This document shows, one piece after another, positions 60,909 through 64,000 of a DNA stretch of 64,000 nt. The translations under genes were made by a program, and so were the position numbers. How positions within the stretch are numbered: position 1 is the first letter of the stretch; every line of letters begins with the position of its first letter. A model generated the notes under the pieces. That model saw nothing but the letters and a program-made list of their open reading frames with translations, made no database searches and was not told the DNA's origin. The stretch comes from Adineta ricciae (lineage: Eukaryota > Rotifera > Eurotatoria > Adinetida > Adinetidae): positions 1,116,001 to 1,180,000 of the forward strand of contig CAJNOJ010000002.1 of assembly GCA_905250025.1 (NCBI GenBank), read 5' to 3'.

Positions 60909-63472
60909 AAGAACTTCCATTGATTAGATCAAGTATTTATTAATATATCATCAAATTAATCATGACAGATGTGGAAACAATTAGAGGGAATGTTTCCGTT
61001 TCTAACAGTTTCAAGGTCTTGCCTATTTACTTGGATATTATATGACTCGTTAGGACTTGTTTCTGTTCGACGAGTATGTATAAAGACGTACAGCTTATCT
61101 GGTTCTGCCTAGCGCACTAAACAAACACTCTTGGAGAATGTCAGCGATGAAAGATCTTTTTATTGATTGTCTTATCAGCGTCTACTTGAAGCTTTCGAGA
61201 CATTTCCTTATTAATCGAGCACATGATGCTGACCTAAATTATTTTTCTAGGCACTCGTGATAGATAAGAACTCTAGGTACACCGAAGGTCTTTAGTTTCC
61301 TTGAACATTTCAGCTTGATTAGAAGGCTATCTGATAGATGAAATTGTTTTCAATTTTATAATAGCTCCTGTTTTTAAGAAAGAAATACCGGGGTTGAGCG
61401 AGTGTTTAACATACTCTGTTTGTTGATGATGACTATTCTTGTGTGTCTCTCGATAGTTGGTTGAAGATCTAATTAAGAAAAGTAGTTTTTCATTGATTTA
61501 ACTAATTTCCTTTGAACTATACCCGCTGACGATCATCTTTGCCTTGTTTTCACTTTCTAAATTGTATTCTTTCTATCTTTCAATAAATAATTTTACACAT
61601 GATCACTTAGCAACTGCCTTTACGATTCGAGTGACTTTCTACTAATGACATCTATAGTTGAACATTGTCGCATCGATTATGAAAAAGCAATCATCGAATA
61701 ATTAACAATTTTGCAAAGTTCTATTGAAATCTTTCATATATAAGTTTTCTATTGATAGTGAAAATAAAATTTACAAATCAAATTGAAGATAGGATCCTCT
61801 CTTCGACATTTGCACCTAGTAATGAGAAGGACGGAAAGGGAAAGGAAGCTAACTAAGCAGTCACTGACGTACGATGACGCATTTGACATCGAATGAACAA
61901 CGGACGAATAGAAAGAACTTTCTCTTTCGTTTCTTCGGTATGTTTTAATCCTGCTGATTGCGCAATGTCCCTTGTTGAAAATCTCTTTTCGTGTATATCG
62001 AATTGTTAATTTCATCAAGTTTACACGTAATTTCTGTGTCTTTCGAGAATCGTTTCGATTTTTTTCCTTTTTCTTCTCCTTCTCCTCTTTCATATTCATC
62101 GTCATCTTTCTTTTTCGAAAGACGTGACTTTTTTTCCATTTCGTAGGTAAATCATTCATTGATATTATTGACCTTTATTCTATTGATCTGGAATGTTTTC
62201 AATTTTTCATGAAGTAACCTACAATCTTGGTCAGTTTTTTTTGCCGTCGTCACCATCATCATTCTAGATCTTTCATATTTCTGACAACTCATTCTTTACA
62301 CATCAGGTCAGTGATGTAATAACAATAGATATAGATAACTTGAATTATAGGAGAACATTTGTTCCCTTTTAAAGTTATTTTTAGTTTATCACTTATTTTT
62401 CTTTTTTCACACAGCTAATTCTTCTAACTATCAGCAGTGTTCTTCTGCTGCAAGACAGAAGCGTAAAGAAAAGTCGAGAGAGAAAGAAAAACCGCATTTC
62501 TTCTTTATACATATATATAGATGTATATGCAAAGATGATGGTGATAGTACGTTGGTGATATTAGCAGCGGTGATGGCTTATATCGATCGAGGGCGTACAA
62601 ACTGAAGAGAGAGAGAGAGCGAGAAAAAGAAGACGATATTTACATTCTTGTCTGTCTATAGTAACGAGATAGATGACGACCAGCAAGAATAAGAAGAAGA
62701 AGAAGAAGAACAGATATATAATCATGCGATGTAGGGACGCCCCATACGTTATTAGTATGCATCTTATTCTTGTTCGCACGTCGATTTCTTTTGTTGATTT
62801 TAGGGCACATAGTTCTGCCACCTTTTCTTCTCCCATATGGACATATCGATCGTTTATTGTCATTTTCAATTCTTTTCCTTTATCGTTATCTGCTTTGATA
62901 GAGGAAAGAGAATAGAAGAAAAAAACATTTTTGAGTTTCAGAACTTTTTTTTTTCTTTTTGAAAGACAACATACAACTCCAACGCATTGACACTTGAGTT
63001 TATCCTTTTTATGAATATGGACACTTTCTCTTTCTTCGACACTAATCAATCACTTAAATAGAATCACAAATCCATCGAAAATCTCTTATGAGTTTTTAAC
63101 AATCTAACCAAATTGCTTATTGATTTATATTTAGTAGCTTTCTTTTCCTCCGATGACATCATATCCATTGTACAATGCCGATATTCATTCCACAGAGAGT
63201 AGAAAATCTTTTTGTTTTTCTTCTGTTTGCATCGACGATAAGAGGTACGCTTTGCGTGTTACTTTCTAATAAGAAAAAAACAAAGAAAAATAGAAAGTTT
63301 CTTCTTTGATCAAAAAAATACCCAACGGATGACTTCTCAAGAAAAACAAGTACACGATCGTGGAAAATATTTATCTTCGGAAAGTCAATTGATGATGCAG
63401 TCGTGTACATTATTGTTTCTTTTTTTTTTATTGAAGATAAATATACAAAAAAGTCGAAGTAGAAAGAAAATA
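60909..63472. other. 2.6-kb gap with possible 5' exon of the EFCAB5-like gene
   Basis: One ORF stands out: 61,945-62,139 (-), starting MEKKSRLSKKKDDDEYERGE. It is charged and disordered-looking, with a GTAAAC donor-like site inside, and could be the missing first exon of the EFCAB5-like gene, about 1.1 kb upstream. This is speculative. ORFs at 62,561-63,049 and 63,159-63,479 (-) are low-complexity. Purine- and pyrimidine-rich tracts (62,690-62,710; 62,945-62,960) and an ATATATATAG repeat near 62,511-62,520 are present. Confidence 0.4.
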
Positions 63473-63960
63473 ATGCCACGAAAGAATGCTATGCGTGATA
63501 ATGTATCTGCTGTTCGTTCGCGGCTGCCGGATTTGATGAATCTATCGCGTGAAAAGATCGAACTGGCATTGCTCTATTACGAATCCAATGTTGACGAAAC
63601 AGTAGAAGCGTTTAAAAGAAGTAAGTTTCGAATAGAATATTTACTTAACCTACTTTTGTGCGCTTTTCAGATGGTGCAATGGAAGCGCTCAACGGATGGA
63701 CTGAAATGAATAATAATCGCGGAAATGTAAGACAGTTTCTGTGTGTTCGAAACTTTTCTATAAAAGAAACTTTCTTTCAGAACTCAAATAAACGTGGCAA
63801 TAACAAATCAAGTAATGGTCAGAAGAAATCTTCATCTCAAACACTTCCGTCGAATGGTATTCTACGACCATCACAACGTGTTTCAAATATATTTCAAACG
63901 TTTGCTGAAGGCGGCATACCAACAATCACAACCAATGGTATAACCTTCGAATTCAGTTGA
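63473..63960 (+). CDS. SPATS2: SPATS2-family N-terminal domain protein (UBA/CUE-like), short
   Basis: Three exons from ATG 63,473 give about 130 residues. The N-terminus (MPRKNAMRDNVSAVRSRLPD) and the helices IELALLYYESNVDETVEAF and GAMEALNGWTE match the start of SPATS2/SPATS2L, where VRSVVPNKSNNEIVLVL is followed by FDFNVDKAVQAF and a G-S/A-x-x-x-L-x-x-W element. This is a small ubiquitin-associated-like three-helix fold. A basic, Asn/Ser-rich stretch (NSNKRGNNKSSNGQKKSS) follows, as in the family. The chain then ends FAEGGIPTITTNGITFEFS at TGA 63,958-63,960. SPATS2 proteins are normally over 500 residues with a coiled-coil middle part, so this is either a short paralogue or a gene continuing past the window by splicing I cannot see. 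SPATS2L is reported in stress granules and nucleoli. Confidence 0.7.
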
Positions 63961-64000
63961 TTCTTAATTAGATTCGTTGTTTAGGAATAAGTACAACTAC

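Noticed and set aside
1-64000. Transposons, viral insertions, CRISPR arrays, toxin-antitoxin or operon-like systems
   Set aside because: I looked for transposase, reverse transcriptase and integrase motifs, long terminal or inverted repeats and spaced direct repeats. The only strong repeat is the exon array at 15.4-16.7 kb. The gene set is ordinary metazoan.

Overview
This window is animal nuclear DNA: AT-rich, with intron-rich genes on both strands. Most introns are very short (about 50-60 nt, GT...AG) and stop codons follow the standard code. The gene content is metazoan: STIM calcium sensors, a dopamine-type GPCR, a paired-like homeobox gene, phosphorylase kinase alpha, a KIF21 kinesin, CNOT4, a PR/SET gene and an EFCAB5-like gene. 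Compact genes, tiny introns and an inverted pair of diverged STIM paralogues suggest a small invertebrate, most plausibly a bdelloid rotifer. That assignment is inference; no species-diagnostic marker is present. I joined exons by eye from reading frames and GT/AG sites, so gene outlines are firmer than single splice sites.

Layout, left to right. An MMS19 homologue (-) runs off the left edge and is divergent from a long STIM (+, 3.2-6.0 kb). A single-exon GNAT acetyltransferase (-) follows, then a second, shorter STIM (-, 8.8-10.7 kb), so the two STIM genes face each other around the GNAT gene. Next come a proline-rich repeat protein (+, 12.5-14.7 kb), a secreted Gln-rich protein built from tandemly amplified exons (-, 14.9-17.5 kb), a divergent stefin/cystatin (-), a paired-like homeobox gene (+) and a D2-like dopamine receptor (-, 22.2-24.7 kb). 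A 6.6-kb stretch without convincing genes follows.

The right half is gene-dense: a coiled-coil protein (+), MRE11 (-), phosphorylase kinase alpha (-), a KIF21-like kinesin (-), CNOT4 (+), a small basic orphan (+), a PR/SET protein (-), a membrane-anchored ubiquitin protease (-), peroxiredoxin-5 (+), POLA2 (+), a large EFCAB5-like gene (-) and a short SPATS2-like gene (+).

The genes do not form a pathway or operon. Three concern genome maintenance (MMS19, MRE11, POLA2), two store-operated calcium sensing, and one divergent pair (USP30-like protease and peroxiredoxin-5) could be linked through mitochondria or peroxisomes. The most unusual features are the inverted STIM pair with one member lacking its regulatory tail, the exon-amplified secreted protein with stop-free in-frame introns, the multi-span membrane ubiquitin protease, and several family members reduced to part of their usual architecture (PR/SET without zinc fingers, KIF21 without WD40, N-terminal-only SPATS2). 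I found no CRISPR array, convincing transposon, or tRNA/rRNA gene.
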